Positions 44,401 to 53,714 of a stretch of 64,000 nt of DNA are shown here, in pieces. The stretch covers positions 310,001 to 374,000 of the forward strand of contig JABJUM010000013.1 of NCBI GenBank assembly GCA_016169955.1, read 5' to 3'. The translations under genes and the position numbers were made by a program. The stretch's first letter is position 1; every line of letters starts with the position of its first letter. Under the pieces are notes generated by a model. It worked only from the letters and a program-made list of their open reading frames with translations. It was not told where the DNA came from and did no database searches. Source of the DNA: Phytophthora vignae f. sp. vignae (Eukaryota > Oomycota > Peronosporomycetes > Peronosporales > Peronosporaceae).

Positions 44401-45163
44401 CGTGATTGTCCTTCTTGCAGTAGTTGCGGTAGCGGCTGCCTGTCCCGCGGTTGTTGCTCCGTAGGTTGCGGGTGTCGGCCTGCGGCTGACGGGCGCCGCT
44501 GCTGCGGTGCTGACCTTGATGATGCAGTTGCTGCTTTGGCCCGTTCCGCTTAGGCCGGTTGTTCCGCAGGATGGCTTCATCACGCTCGTTCCTCTCGATA
44601 AGTTCGAATTGAGTTTCGATGGACGCCAAGTCCCAGATACGAGAAATGCGATTGACTTCAACTTGCCAATCCACAGGCATACCGAGTCGGTACATGCGCA
44701 CCGCGTCCGCTTCGGTCACGGCCTCGTTCTCGCCGTGCTCAAGAAACGGGATCATGCGCAGCAGCATGCGAAAGCTGCTGCTGTACTGCCGCACGGTGCC
44801 TCCGCGCTTCTTCTTCAGTTGCGTGAGCTCGTCCATGAGCAGACCACGCGTGCCGGCTGGGCAGTGCCTCGTCGTGAGGTGCCGAATGCCAGCGATTGCA
44901 ACGTCCGGCCTCAGCTGGGCCTCCTCTCGGACGAAGTCATTGAAAAATTGGAGGTCCTCGTCGAACAGGAGGAGCTGGATATCCTCCACAAACGCGAGCT
45001 GGTCCTCAGAGTCGTACCCGTACTGCATAAAAGCCGAGTACTCTTGTAGGCGCAGGATCCACTGCAGCCAGTCCTTGCAGGTCCCTTGCCTGAACACCGG
45101 CACCTTCTTCTTCACCGTGGTGCCATTCTGCTTCACCTTCGTGAAGGTGATCTCTTCCGTCAT
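41401..45163 (-). pseudogene. gag-pol: Gypsy-E gag-pol (through integrase core)
   Basis: One frame from the ATG at 45163 to the inversion junction at ~41401 is broken by a single TAG at 43910-43912, inside the protease. Gag comes first, with a zinc knuckle whose first Cys is Arg (RNYCKKDNHDDDHC). Then protease (LLDTGCTRSAM ... YPIMLGRDFLL), RT (LPMGVCTAPDEFQ, YLDD), RNase H (VYTDASKLQLGAV, HLHTDHLNL) and integrase (HPGAATMLHT ... CIVCLKAK; VDSIGPYG, IHDGGSEF, NAVIERVH). After the integrase core the sequence meets the MULE-2 fragment; the missing C-terminus is at 34742-35090. It inserted into the pogo P2 gene in reverse orientation. Confidence 0.88.
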
Positions 45164-45202
45164 TGCGAGTTGTAGTGTCGTAGTCGTAGTCGTCACGCTA
45201 CG

Positions 45203-45218
45203 ATTTGCTCGAGCAAAT
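45203..45218. repeat. 16-bp perfect palindrome at the Gypsy-E priming position
   Basis: ATTTGCTCGAGCAAAT lies directly against the 5' LTR, where a tRNA-binding site would be expected. No TGG-type start is seen there, unlike Gypsy-A, -B, -C and -F. Confidence 0.7.
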
Positions 45219-45484
45219 TGTCACGTGGCTGTTGAAGGTTTTGAGCTCTTGAGGGTAAATCCACAACTGAGTTTGAATTAGCTGTCGGAAGGTTTATCTA
45301 CGCTCTCCGTTCTCCTAAATCTCTTCGTAGCTCCCCTAGCAAACTAATCTACTTCAACATCAACATCAAGCATGTGCCAGAGCTTCGCACCTGAAGCCTG
45401 GTAAACGTCAAACATGCAGCTGTGCTGCTGGTCTCGGAGAGCAGCACGAGCGTTCTGAGCAGCACGTCACTGCGGCTGCTCACA
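45219..45484 (-). repeat. Gypsy-E 5' LTR
   Basis: This 266-bp LTR is the partner of 35091-35356 (reverse orientation because of the inversion). Outside it, GTGGG at 45485-45489 is the target duplication that matches CCCAC at 35357-35361. Confidence 0.88.
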
Positions 45485-46051
45485 GTGGGCATTCTTCAGG
45501 CAATTATCTGGTGCATTGAGTGCTGGAACGCCATGGCTCCCTCGCTTTTTGCGAAGTGTTGGGCTCACACTGGGCTGTTGGACTACTACACGTGCGAGTG
45601 CGATGAGCCGGAGGAGGAGGACCTGATCACCGACGAGCTAAGCTCGATGCTATTGCGCTTACGGGCGTCGAACCCTATGTCCGTAGAGGAGCTGCTCAAC
45701 CCACCAGAAGAGAACATCATCGACGAGCCCACGGATGAAGAGTTCTGCGGCGTCGACGAGGAGGAAACCCCACCGGCGGAAGGAGAGACCGATGCAAACG
45801 AGGTCGTTGACGATGATTCTGAGAGCACGGAAGAGAATCTGAGCCCTAAAGATATCAAGGAGCATCTAATGTGGGTCGCCAAACTACTCGTTAGAGCTGA
45901 TGCTACAGGTGTGTCGGACAGATCTGTGAGTGGGCTCCGAACGATGCAGCGTGCTTTACGCGAAGAGCTTGGAAGAAAACAAGGACACAAGCAGCAAATG
46001 CCATTGCTTGACTACTTTGGACGTCCTGTACAGAATGGACTTTTACTATAG
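45485..46051 (+). pseudogene. Pogo P2 transposase, C-terminal part
   Basis: The frame begins GILQAIIWCIECWNAMAP, then LFAKCWAHTGLL, the typical C-terminal end of the pogo DDE domain (Q...W...AW..(L/M)(S/A)P......W.HTGIL). It continues directly from LYKVG at 35357 when the Gypsy-E insertion and one GTGGG copy are removed. An acidic tail follows (PEEEDLITDELSS, DEEETPPAEGE), ending in LDYFGRPVQNGLLL and a stop at 46051. No internal lesion. The open reading frame extending upstream to 45422 is LTR sequence, not part of the gene. Confidence 0.88.
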
Positions 46052-46213
46052 TTAAGCACCCCAGAATATTCATATTTTGCGATTTTTTATTCTTTATTAC
46101 GATTGAGGGGTGAGGGGGAATAGTTACTTGGTTTTGTATAGGACGGTCATTCAGAAATCGTTGGGACCCGCCTTTATATGCCTGGTGAGCGGGTATTCCT
46201 TACCTAGGGATTG

Positions 46214-46232
46214 CTAGCGAGGGGATCGTCTG
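46214..46232 (+). repeat. P2 terminal repeat (3' end)
   Basis: CTAGCGAGGGGATCGTCTG followed by TA (46233-46234) is identical to 36691-36709. It sets the 3' limit of P2; excluding Gypsy-E, the original element would be about 2.1 kb. Confidence 0.85.
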
Positions 46233-46394
46233 TATTACTCCATACCGTGCAGGTTCGGACGGCTCGGACATTCGGACAACCTTTAAAATTTAATCCTATT
46301 AAACGTGGTCAGTGAAGTGTGGCTTACATAAAATCTTTTACAATCCTCTGGCACAGGCGGACTGCGGCTGTTTGGCGGACACCGGCTTAAGCGC

Positions 46395-46790
46395 AGCGGC
46401 CATCAGCAGGAGCAGCATCAGCAGCAAGACGTGCGGGACGTTGGCGCTGTGCGGGACGGCGGGTCGTGCTGCGGCTGGCGCTCGGGTGGGGTGGCGGCCC
46501 CCGAGGCCCGGCGAAGGAGGAGGAGGTGGAGGCGGCGGCCGACAGCAGGAGCAGCATCAGCAGCAAGACGTGCGGGACGTTGGCGCCGTGCGGGACGGCG
46601 GGTCGTGCTGCGGCTGGCGCTCGGGTGGGGTGGCGGCCCCCGAGGCCCGGCGAAGGAGGAGGAGGTGGAGGTGGCGGCCGACAGCAGGAGCAGCATCAGC
46701 AGCAAGACGTGCGGGACGTTGGCGCCGTGCGGGACGGCGGGTCGTGCTGCGGCTGGCGCTCGGGTGGGGTGGCGGCGTGGGCGTTTACGG
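46395..46790. repeat. GC-rich minisatellite (139-bp unit)
   Basis: A 139-bp unit with GCGGGACGTTGGCG at 46433, 46572 and 46711 and AGCAGGAGCAGCATCAGCAG between is repeated about 2.7 times, nearly without change. As 139 is not a multiple of three, long ORFs in all frames here are artefacts. It lies just outside the P2 3' end. Confidence 0.85.
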
Positions 46791-46816
46791 AAGCTCATGT
46801 AAGTAGAAATTGATTG

Positions 46817-47136
46817 TGTGACGGGTACACAGCACTTCTTAACAGAGGAAGCTGGAGTATACAAACTCCAAGTGAACAGCCGTTCACGTGTCCCTGGTCT
46901 GAAGGGGACGACTTGACTTGCAAAAGAGGTAGATCTAAGACTGAATGTATTTATAGGTTGGTACAGATTTGGCCTGCATACAAATCCTAAGTTGCCTATA
47001 ATTTGTTCCATACAAAATGTATCTGTTGGCTCTGAGGCCACTTGGTCACTATCCCGAGGAGTGACCGATGGCTACATGACTGATGTAGCCATCCCTGAAT
47101 AGTGACAGGGTCACTATTCCATGTAACCCCGTTTCA
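46817..47136 (-). repeat. Gypsy-F 3' LTR
   Basis: This 320-bp copy opens TGAAAC (minus strand) where the other opens TGTAAC, and has one fewer base near its end. It contains the same array of consecutive hairpins as the 5' LTR (47044-47136). On the plus strand it lies directly upstream of the antisense ORF. Confidence 0.92.
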
Positions 47137-47148
47137 TCCTCCCCCACT
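47137..47148 (-). promoter_or_regulatory. Gypsy-F polypurine tract
   Basis: On the minus strand AGTGGGGGAGGA lies directly against the 3' LTR, the expected primer position for plus-strand DNA synthesis. Confidence 0.8.
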
Positions 47149-47322
47149 TAGATTCGATCTTATCGACCAATCAGAGCGAGGTTACGCCGGCGACTCACAT
47201 TTCACTCGCAAAGTCGAAATCCATCGACAACGGCGCGAGCTCTGGCGCCTCGGCTCTCGGGCCTCAAAGAGCAACTGGCGCATCGCCGAGCAAGCCGCAG
47301 GGTCTCCACGTCGACCGAAAGC

Positions 47323-49566
47323 ATGCCTCCAAAGCGCAGCGCGCGTGGTGCGAAAGCACCTTCAAAATCACGGGCCGCAGGGCCGAAGACCAGGTCGGCC
47401 AAGGCCAGGGGCGCGTCGTCCGCGCTGAGGGAGGCCACGGAGACGGCCAAGGAGGTGGTGCGCTCTCGTAGCAGCACGCCGGAGGGCGGGCGCCGGTCTC
47501 GGAGTCGGAGCAAGACTCCCGAGGCTGCGCCAAGTGGTGAGGGAAGCTCCCAGCCCCAGTCGGGGCGGGCCAAGTCGGCCTTCGACTGGTCGGCCAGCAT
47601 CGAGAACTACACGATGCTTGTGCATTCCGGTGAGAGCTCACCCGAGGGCAGCGAGAACGCCGCCAAAGACGAAGCGCTGGCGGCAAGCAGCATGCCCAGC
47701 ACTCCGCCATTCCCGAAGGCTCCGTCCAAGAAGGAGGGCGAGGACGTCGAGTCCAGCGCCGGCGCCGGCGACGGCAAGCAGGCGGAGGAAGACGACGACG
47801 TCATGGCCGACACTGAAGACATGGCCGAGAAGTCGCTGAGCGACGCGGGCTCCGAGCCCAAGGCGGCGTCGCCACTCAAGCGTCTGACGCTGGCACAGGG
47901 TCGTGAACGTGCCCAAGCGTCGAAGGCGACTGCCGCCGCGAAGGCCAAACATGCCAGGGCGCAGAAGCGTTCCGCTTCCAGGTCGCCCAGCCCCGGACCA
48001 GGCACCCACTTGTTCAGCGACTCGGAGGACGAGGAGGGTGCCGTCCATGAGCCCAGAGAGCTCTCCAATGACCTCGACGAGCAGCAGGAGAGCTACCGTA
48101 CTGCTCGCTCGGGCGCGCAAGCCAGGCAGTCGTCTGCCGCGACTGCTGTTGAGTCATCTTCTGGCAGGAGTGCCTCGCATCCGCCGGGCTACTTCCCGCC
48201 CGAGCCTAGCACCGGAGCGCCTGCGCTGTTGGAGAGGCTCTCGGCTCCTCGTGGCCTTGTCGGCGGGTACACCTCAAGGGGTTCCTATGAGCGTGCACTC
48301 GTTGAGAAAGAGCCACTCTTCCTTGGCGACGTTGAAGTCGCCCGGTGTGTGTTACTAGCACCACACAAGCTCACACTGAAGGAGTTCACCACGCTTCGCA
48401 AGAAGCCGGAGGACAAGGGTGGACTCCATCCTGTGTGGGGTTTCCACTGGGTCAAGCCAAACGACAACATGACCTGGGGTGAGGTGGAAGACCTCTTCTG
48501 GCGCTACGTCGAGCGCAAGGGGTTTTCCGACCAAGAGTTCAAGGAACTCCGTGAGGATCGCACTCTGGCCGCCATCCTGGACTTGCGCGAGCTCCGCATC
48601 GAGTTCGCTCAACTCGTAAGCAAGCGCAAGCTCCGCGGGAGGATGGACGAGCTCAAGAACGAGGCGAAAGCCAAAGCTCGTGACGAGCGTGGGCGCGGTG
48701 CGACTACGTCTGCTACCGTGCCCCGTGCACCGGCCAAGAGGCCAAGGACTACTTACGAAGCTGCCGCTGTTTCTCGTCCCAGATCGCAACTGCCTTGGGG
48801 CAGTCTGCCTGGAGCTGTTCAACAGGCTCCCATGAGTTATCCGACTCCGGGTAACCTCGCCACTTCACGAGCAGCTGGCGCTTGCCATGGAGACGTCGCT
48901 CCTGGACGACTCGTTCCACGTGGTAGTGGATCTGCCCATTACGGTCAAGGAGGGCCGGCGGAGGTCTCGCACGACCATGGCTACGAGCCTGAGGCAACGC
49001 AGCCGCATGCTGGGGCCCAGAGTCAGGTGGTGACCCTGCAGCAAGAGGAGATTCGTCTTCTCCGGGAGCGCGTGTACGCCCTTGAGATCGCGCTTGGCGT
49101 CGGCCTTGGTGGCGAGGCTGCCTCTCGTGCTGGCCAGCCTGGTGCCGTGGAGCGGCTCCGTGCGGACGTTCGTGCGCTGTTTCAGGAGACTCGCGAGCTC
49201 CATGGTCGAGTGGACCGTCGGGCCGACGTGACGTCCTTGGAGTCACTGCGAAGCGAGATCGCTGGCCTTCGGGCCGAGCTCCGTGGCCCCATGTCGTATC
49301 CGGAGTCGGCGCATCATTATCAGGCCCCGTATGGCCATGGCTACGCAAGCCCTGCGTACGCCGCTCCGACGTACGCCTCGTCTTCGTCGTCTTACGACCA
49401 GCGCGCGTACCAGGCGCCGTACCGCGACCCGACGCCGCGCTTCGAGGAGTTGCGGTCGTCTCCGCCGGGGTACCCACCGCTTCCTGCGGGGTATCCTGAG
49501 CCTGAGGGTCATGGTACCTCTTCAGACGACCCACGTAGAACGTCGGGTGAGTCGTCATCGACTTAG
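47323..49566 (+). CDS. Gypsy-F antisense ORF (747 aa)
   Basis: This intact ORF from the ATG at 47323 lies opposite pol and overlaps its last 818 bp. Residues 1-70 are basic and Ser/Arg-rich (SRSRSKTPE), suggesting a nuclear or nucleic-acid-binding role. The middle is acidic. Residues ~340-450 look like a folded domain (LAPHKLTLKEFTTLRKKPED, HPVWGFHWVKPNDNMTWGEV, AILDLRELRIEFAQLVSKRK). Residues ~565-655 are a predicted coiled coil (QQEEIRLLRERVYALEIAL, ALFQETRELHGRVDRR), and the C-terminus is Tyr/Pro-rich (YASPAYAAPTYASSSSSYD). I do not recognise the family. The folded part lies outside the pol overlap, so the ORF is not merely a by-product of pol codon use. The LTR 186 bp upstream could supply a promoter. 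Gypsy-B has an ORF in the same place. Confidence 0.65.
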   Translation: MPPKRSARGAKAPSKSRAAGPKTRSAKARGASSALREATETAKEVVRSRSSTPEGGRRSRSRSKTPEAAPSGEGSSQPQSGRAKSAFDWSASIENYTMLVHSGESSPEGSENAAKDEALAASSMPSTPPFPKAPSKKEGEDVESSAGAGDGKQAEEDDDVMADTEDMAEKSLSDAGSEPKAASPLKRLTLAQGRERAQASKATAAAKAKHARAQKRSASRSPSPGPGTHLFSDSEDEEGAVHEPRELSNDLDEQQESYRTARSGAQARQSSAATAVESSSGRSASHPPGYFPPEPSTGAPALLERLSAPRGLVGGYTSRGSYERALVEKEPLFLGDVEVARCVLLAPHKLTLKEFTTLRKKPEDKGGLHPVWGFHWVKPNDNMTWGEVEDLFWRYVERKGFSDQEFKELREDRTLAAILDLRELRIEFAQLVSKRKLRGRMDELKNEAKAKARDERGRGATTSATVPRAPAKRPRTTYEAAAVSRPRSQLPWGSLPGAVQQAPMSYPTPGNLATSRAAGACHGDVAPGRLVPRGSGSAHYGQGGPAEVSHDHGYEPEATQPHAGAQSQVVTLQQEEIRLLRERVYALEIALGVGLGGEAASRAGQPGAVERLRADVRALFQETRELHGRVDRRADVTSLESLRSEIAGLRAELRGPMSYPESAHHYQAPYGHGYASPAYAAPTYASSSSSYDQRAYQAPYRDPTPRFEELRSSPPGYPPLPAGYPEPEGHGTSSDDPRRTSGESSST

Positions 49567-52500
49567 GCAAGTCTATCGTGTACGCCGCGCCGTGTCGGCT
49601 GAGGACCGCGAAGGGTCCAATGAAGCGGTGCTTCAGCTTGTTGCTCTCGACCGAGCTAACTGTGTTTAGCGGTAGGTTTCTAGTATCTAGGAGAACTAAA
49701 TCCCCAACCTTAAACACGTTCATGTTTCCTCTTCCATTTCTGTCCGAGTACTCCTTCTGTTTGTCTTGGGCTTGAGTCATGGTGTCTCGCACCCTGCTGA
49801 TGATGTTCAGCCTGTCTTCGACAAACGAGGACAATTGCTTCCGCAAGGCGGCTGGACTCACGTCCGAGACCTGGGAGGAAAGGGTTTTCCGAGCCTCTCC
49901 CCCACTTACGACCGAAGCCCCGGTGCTGCCTCGTAATGTGAGCGGCACCTGAGGGTGGCGTAACCCGTTGAGGTAAAAGGGCGTAAAGCCCGTCGATGCA
50001 TGCACCGCATTGTTGAGTGCGAACTCAACCATGGGCAAGCGATCGGCCCAAGAGCGGGGCATCTCCGCGCAGATACTGCGGAGCGTGTCCTCGAGCACGC
50101 GATTGACGCGCTCCGTCTGGCCGTCGGTCTGCGGGTGATCCGCCGTCGACATCGACAGCCGTGTGCCCAGAAGGCTAAACAGCGTCTGCCAGAACGCAGC
50201 GGTGAACCGCGGGTCTCGGTCAGAGACGATGGTCTCGGGCAGACCGTGGTGTCGGAAGACACAGTCCATGAACAGGCGAGCGACCTCAGCGCCAGTGACT
50301 GTGTCACGAACCGGAGCAAAGTGTACCATCTTGCTCAGGCGGCACACAAAGGCAACAACGCCGGTGTTGCCACGGTCATCGGCCGGAAGCCCGAAGACAA
50401 AGTCGAGACTCATCGACTTCCAGCAGTCCACTGGGACGGGCAGGCTCTGCAAAGGAGCCGAGGCGTGACCAGCAGGCTTCACGCGCTGGCACGTCTCGCA
50501 CGTCCGGACGTAGGTGGCGACCCACTTGTACATGTGAGGCCACCAGAACATCTGAGAGACGGACGCGTACGTCTTCTCACGGCCGAGATGGCCACTGGAT
50601 GGCGCATCGTGCGCTTCCATCAGGATGTCGTACTTGAGATCCTCGTCGTTGGGCACGACAATACGGGGAGGATCCTCGGGCTCCACCCTATAGTGGAGCA
50701 AGCCATCAGCCCACTCATAGCGATGCAGCCGTGCACGCTGGCGGGGCGTGAGCCACTCAGCCTTGGCGTCAGCGCCAGCGGCTAAGAACCGCACCACAGA
50801 ACCAAGGTTGGCATCGTCTCGGTATGCCAACCGGATGCGATCATACAGATCCGTCGTGACTCGACTAATGTGAGCAAGCTCGTAGTCGGGTCGGCGCGAC
50901 AGCGCATCGGCAAGCATGTTAAGCTTGCCCGGCTTGTACTCAACGCGGAAGTTGTATTCCGCGAAGAATGACAGCCAGCGCGCCATCCGCTGAGAGAGGT
51001 GCGGCGAGTTGACGGCAGTCCGCAAGGACGCGTGGTCTGTATAGACGACAAAGGGCGTCGAGCCCAGGAGGTGCACTCGGAACTTGACAAGAGCGTACTT
51101 CATGGCAAGTAGCTCCTTGTCGTGGACTGGATAGTTCCGTTCGGCTGCCTTGAGCTGCCTGGACTGGAACGAGATGACTCGTTCGCGGCCTTCATCATCG
51201 GCCTGCAATAGCGCACAGCCAATTGCGTAGTCGGACGCATCACAGACAACGCTGAAAGGCTTCGTCTCGTCCGGCAAGGCCAGGACGGGCGCGCGTTGTA
51301 AGCTCGCCTTGATGTCGTCAAACGCATCTTGATGACGCTGTTCCCAGCGCCAGTCGACGTCCTTCTTCAGGAGATCCGACAGCGGCCGTGCCAATCCGGC
51401 GTAGCCAGCACTGTACTTGTGCAAGTAGTTGGCAAGGCCCAACCACTGTCGTAGGTCCTTCTGCGACCGAGGTGGCGGCCAAGCCGCGATGGCTTTCACC
51501 TTCTCCGGGTCCGCCCGGACCCCGGCGCTGCTGACGAAGCAGCCCAGGACCTTGATCTCCTCAGCTGCGAACACGCACTTGTCGATGTTGGCGTATAGCT
51601 TGTTCGCCCGCATGACTTCAAACACACGCCGAAGGTGCTGGAGATGCACCTCCATGGCCGTCTGGCCTGCCTCGGCACGGCTGTGGACGAAGATGTCGTC
51701 AAAGTACGTCTGTGCGAACGCACGCAAAGGTCGGAACAGTTAGTTGTGTGACCAAGCAATTGAACGTTGCCGGGGCGTTTGAAAGCCACTGAGGCATGAC
51801 CAGCCACTCCCAGAGCATGCCGCTCGGCGTACTCACTGCCGTGAGAGGGATGTCGCTCTCGCGCATCAGGATCTGGTAGTATCCGTCCACCAGGTCCAGC
51901 GCGCTGTACAGCGTGCAGCCAGCCATGTTGTTGAGCAACACGTCCTTGCGCGGGATCGGTGTCTGCGCAGGCACTGTCGCGCTGTTCAGCTTGTTGTAAG
52001 CATGAACCAGACGCCACTTTCCGTTCGGTTTACGAACACAGAAGGTAGGTGTCGAGTGCGGAGACTTCGACTCCCGCACCATGCCTGCCTTCGCCTTGGC
52101 GGCAAAGAAGGCATCAATGACTTCACACTGCTCCCGGGGAAGAGGCCATTGCCTCGTGACACAGTACTTCGTGCCCGGCACGAGGTCGATCTCGTGCCTG
52201 ATTCCCCTGTCTGGTGGGAGTTTGGACGGCGGGTCCTTGGACACCACGTCCTCGAACTCCTTCACCAAGGGATACACCGGATCCTTCGGGTTCTTGAGGA
52301 TCTCAGAACCCATGCGCGACGCGCGCTGTCTTCGGAACTCTTCCAGGACGTCCTTGTCCATGACCGAGGACGAGTTCAACTCGGCCGTCGAAGGCTCCGG
52401 CCTAAGGAGAACCAACTCTGCGAGCTCCCCGGCCTGTAGCTCGGCCAGGAAGTCCTCCATGGCGAGCTCTTCAAGGTTCAGTAATTCTGAAACCTCGGGC

Positions 52501-53586
52501 AGTGCTGTGAGCTGGACAGCCCCTGCCTTGACCCGACGACCGGTCACGCCGTCGAAGATGTGATAGCATTCTTCGGCGGCTGGAGTCCTCACTGGAGACT
52601 CGAAGTCGCTGGCGACTGGCATGGTCGGCCTCACGACTAAGCCCTGCTTACGACGTGACCCGCGGGTGTCTTCGTCTTGTGGCACCGCCTTGACGGCACC
52701 ACTGATCGTCTTGATCTTGTGCGGAACTATGTTACCCGCCTTGTTCTTGAGCGGAACTTGGTTACCCGCCTTGCTGGGTGGAACTATGTTACCCACTCGC
52801 CGTGTGGAACTTGGTTACCCACACCAGGAGCGCCTCCAGCGCCTCCCGCATCAGTTATGGTCTGAGTGACCTCGTGTGGAACTATGTTACCCACATCGGA
52901 AGCGCCTGCAGTGCCTTCCTCATCAGTTTTGGTCTGAGTGACCTCGCGTGGAACTTGGTTACCCATGCCAGCGCCAGCGGCGCCTTCTCCAGCAGCGTGT
53001 CTGCTGCCTGCGGTACTTCGTTACCCGCATGTGGACCTACGTTACCCACCTGGTAGGTGCTGTCCAGCACCTCCACTCTTAGGCCTTGACCGGCCCGGTC
53101 GGAGTCGACGTCAGTCTCAACGGACCCCAAGAACTCGTTAGACGCTGGTGCGTCCTGGCGGCCCTCGCGGGCACCCCAGCTGCTGCAGGAGGTGGGAACA
53201 TGACTCACCAAAGCTCTGTCAGAGCGTGGGGGACGGCTAGCCCCGATGGCTTTGCCGCGCCAGTCTATCCAAGGCTCGTGCTTCTCCAGCCACGGCATGC
53301 CAAGGATCAAGTCGTACTTGTCCATGTCTAGGACCAAGAACGGCTCCGTGCTGTCGAAGTCCTCGAACTTGACAGCGAGGTCCATGTGGACCCGAGGTAC
53401 TTCTACCACTGTACCGTCGGCCAGTCTTACCGAGACCAGCCCGTTGCCTTGTCTGCCTCGCAGCGCATCGGCGTACTTGTCGCGATTACGTGCGATAGTC
53501 TGGCGGCGCGCCAAGTTCTTGGACGCCCCAGAGTCGATCAAGATTCTCAAGGGATGATCGTATCCCGGTACACTCGCGTATACCAC
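48749..53586 (-). pseudogene. pol: Gypsy-F pol: protease, RT, RNase H, integrase, chromodomain
   Basis: Three frames make up the gene. Protease is at 53586-52975 (LIDSGASKNLARR). A repeat-rich linker follows, then RT part 1 at ~52796-51740 (PREQCEVIDAFF, GYYQILMRESDIPLTAVSTP, MPQWLSNAPATFN with Trp for the usual Gly). A 4-bp duplication (AGTTAGTT, 51738-51745) shifts the frame into RT part 2 (TYFDDIFVHS). RNase H (VCDASDYAIGCALL) and integrase (HDAPSSGHLGREKTY ... CETCQRVK; LDFVFGLP, SDRDPRF, DGQTERVNR) come next. A ~200-residue Arg/His/Pro-rich linker leads to a C-terminal chromodomain (YHVERVVQERRL, LLVKWRGYPESDNSWEP). The chromodomain should tether integration to chromatin. Linker and chromodomain overlap the antisense ORF. 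Confidence 0.88.
52710..53060 (-). repeat. GN(I/Q/E)VP repeats between protease and RT of Gypsy-F
   Basis: About eight copies of a 14-bp motif reading GGGTAAC(A/C)(T/A)AGTTCC on the coding strand encode Gly-Asn-(Ile/Gln/Glu)-Val-Pro units, often followed by (H/R)EVTQT and acidic/Gly spacers. Alternating Ile and Gln forms are regular. The reading frame changes twice within the array, at sites where units of different spacing meet. Confidence 0.75.
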
Positions 53587-53714
53587 AAGCAGCCCACCGC
53601 TGCCCTTCTCCGCTTCGAGAGTACACAGACTCTCAGGGGCTAAGTCCCCATGGCGTGCGCCACCCGCATGCCCCTCATGAAGACTTAGTGTTTCCCCAGT
53701 AGGGCGCCCCTCTC

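Noticed and set aside
46312..47041. Long overlapping ORFs on both strands
   Set aside because: They arise from a 139-bp tandem repeat and the Gypsy-F LTR.
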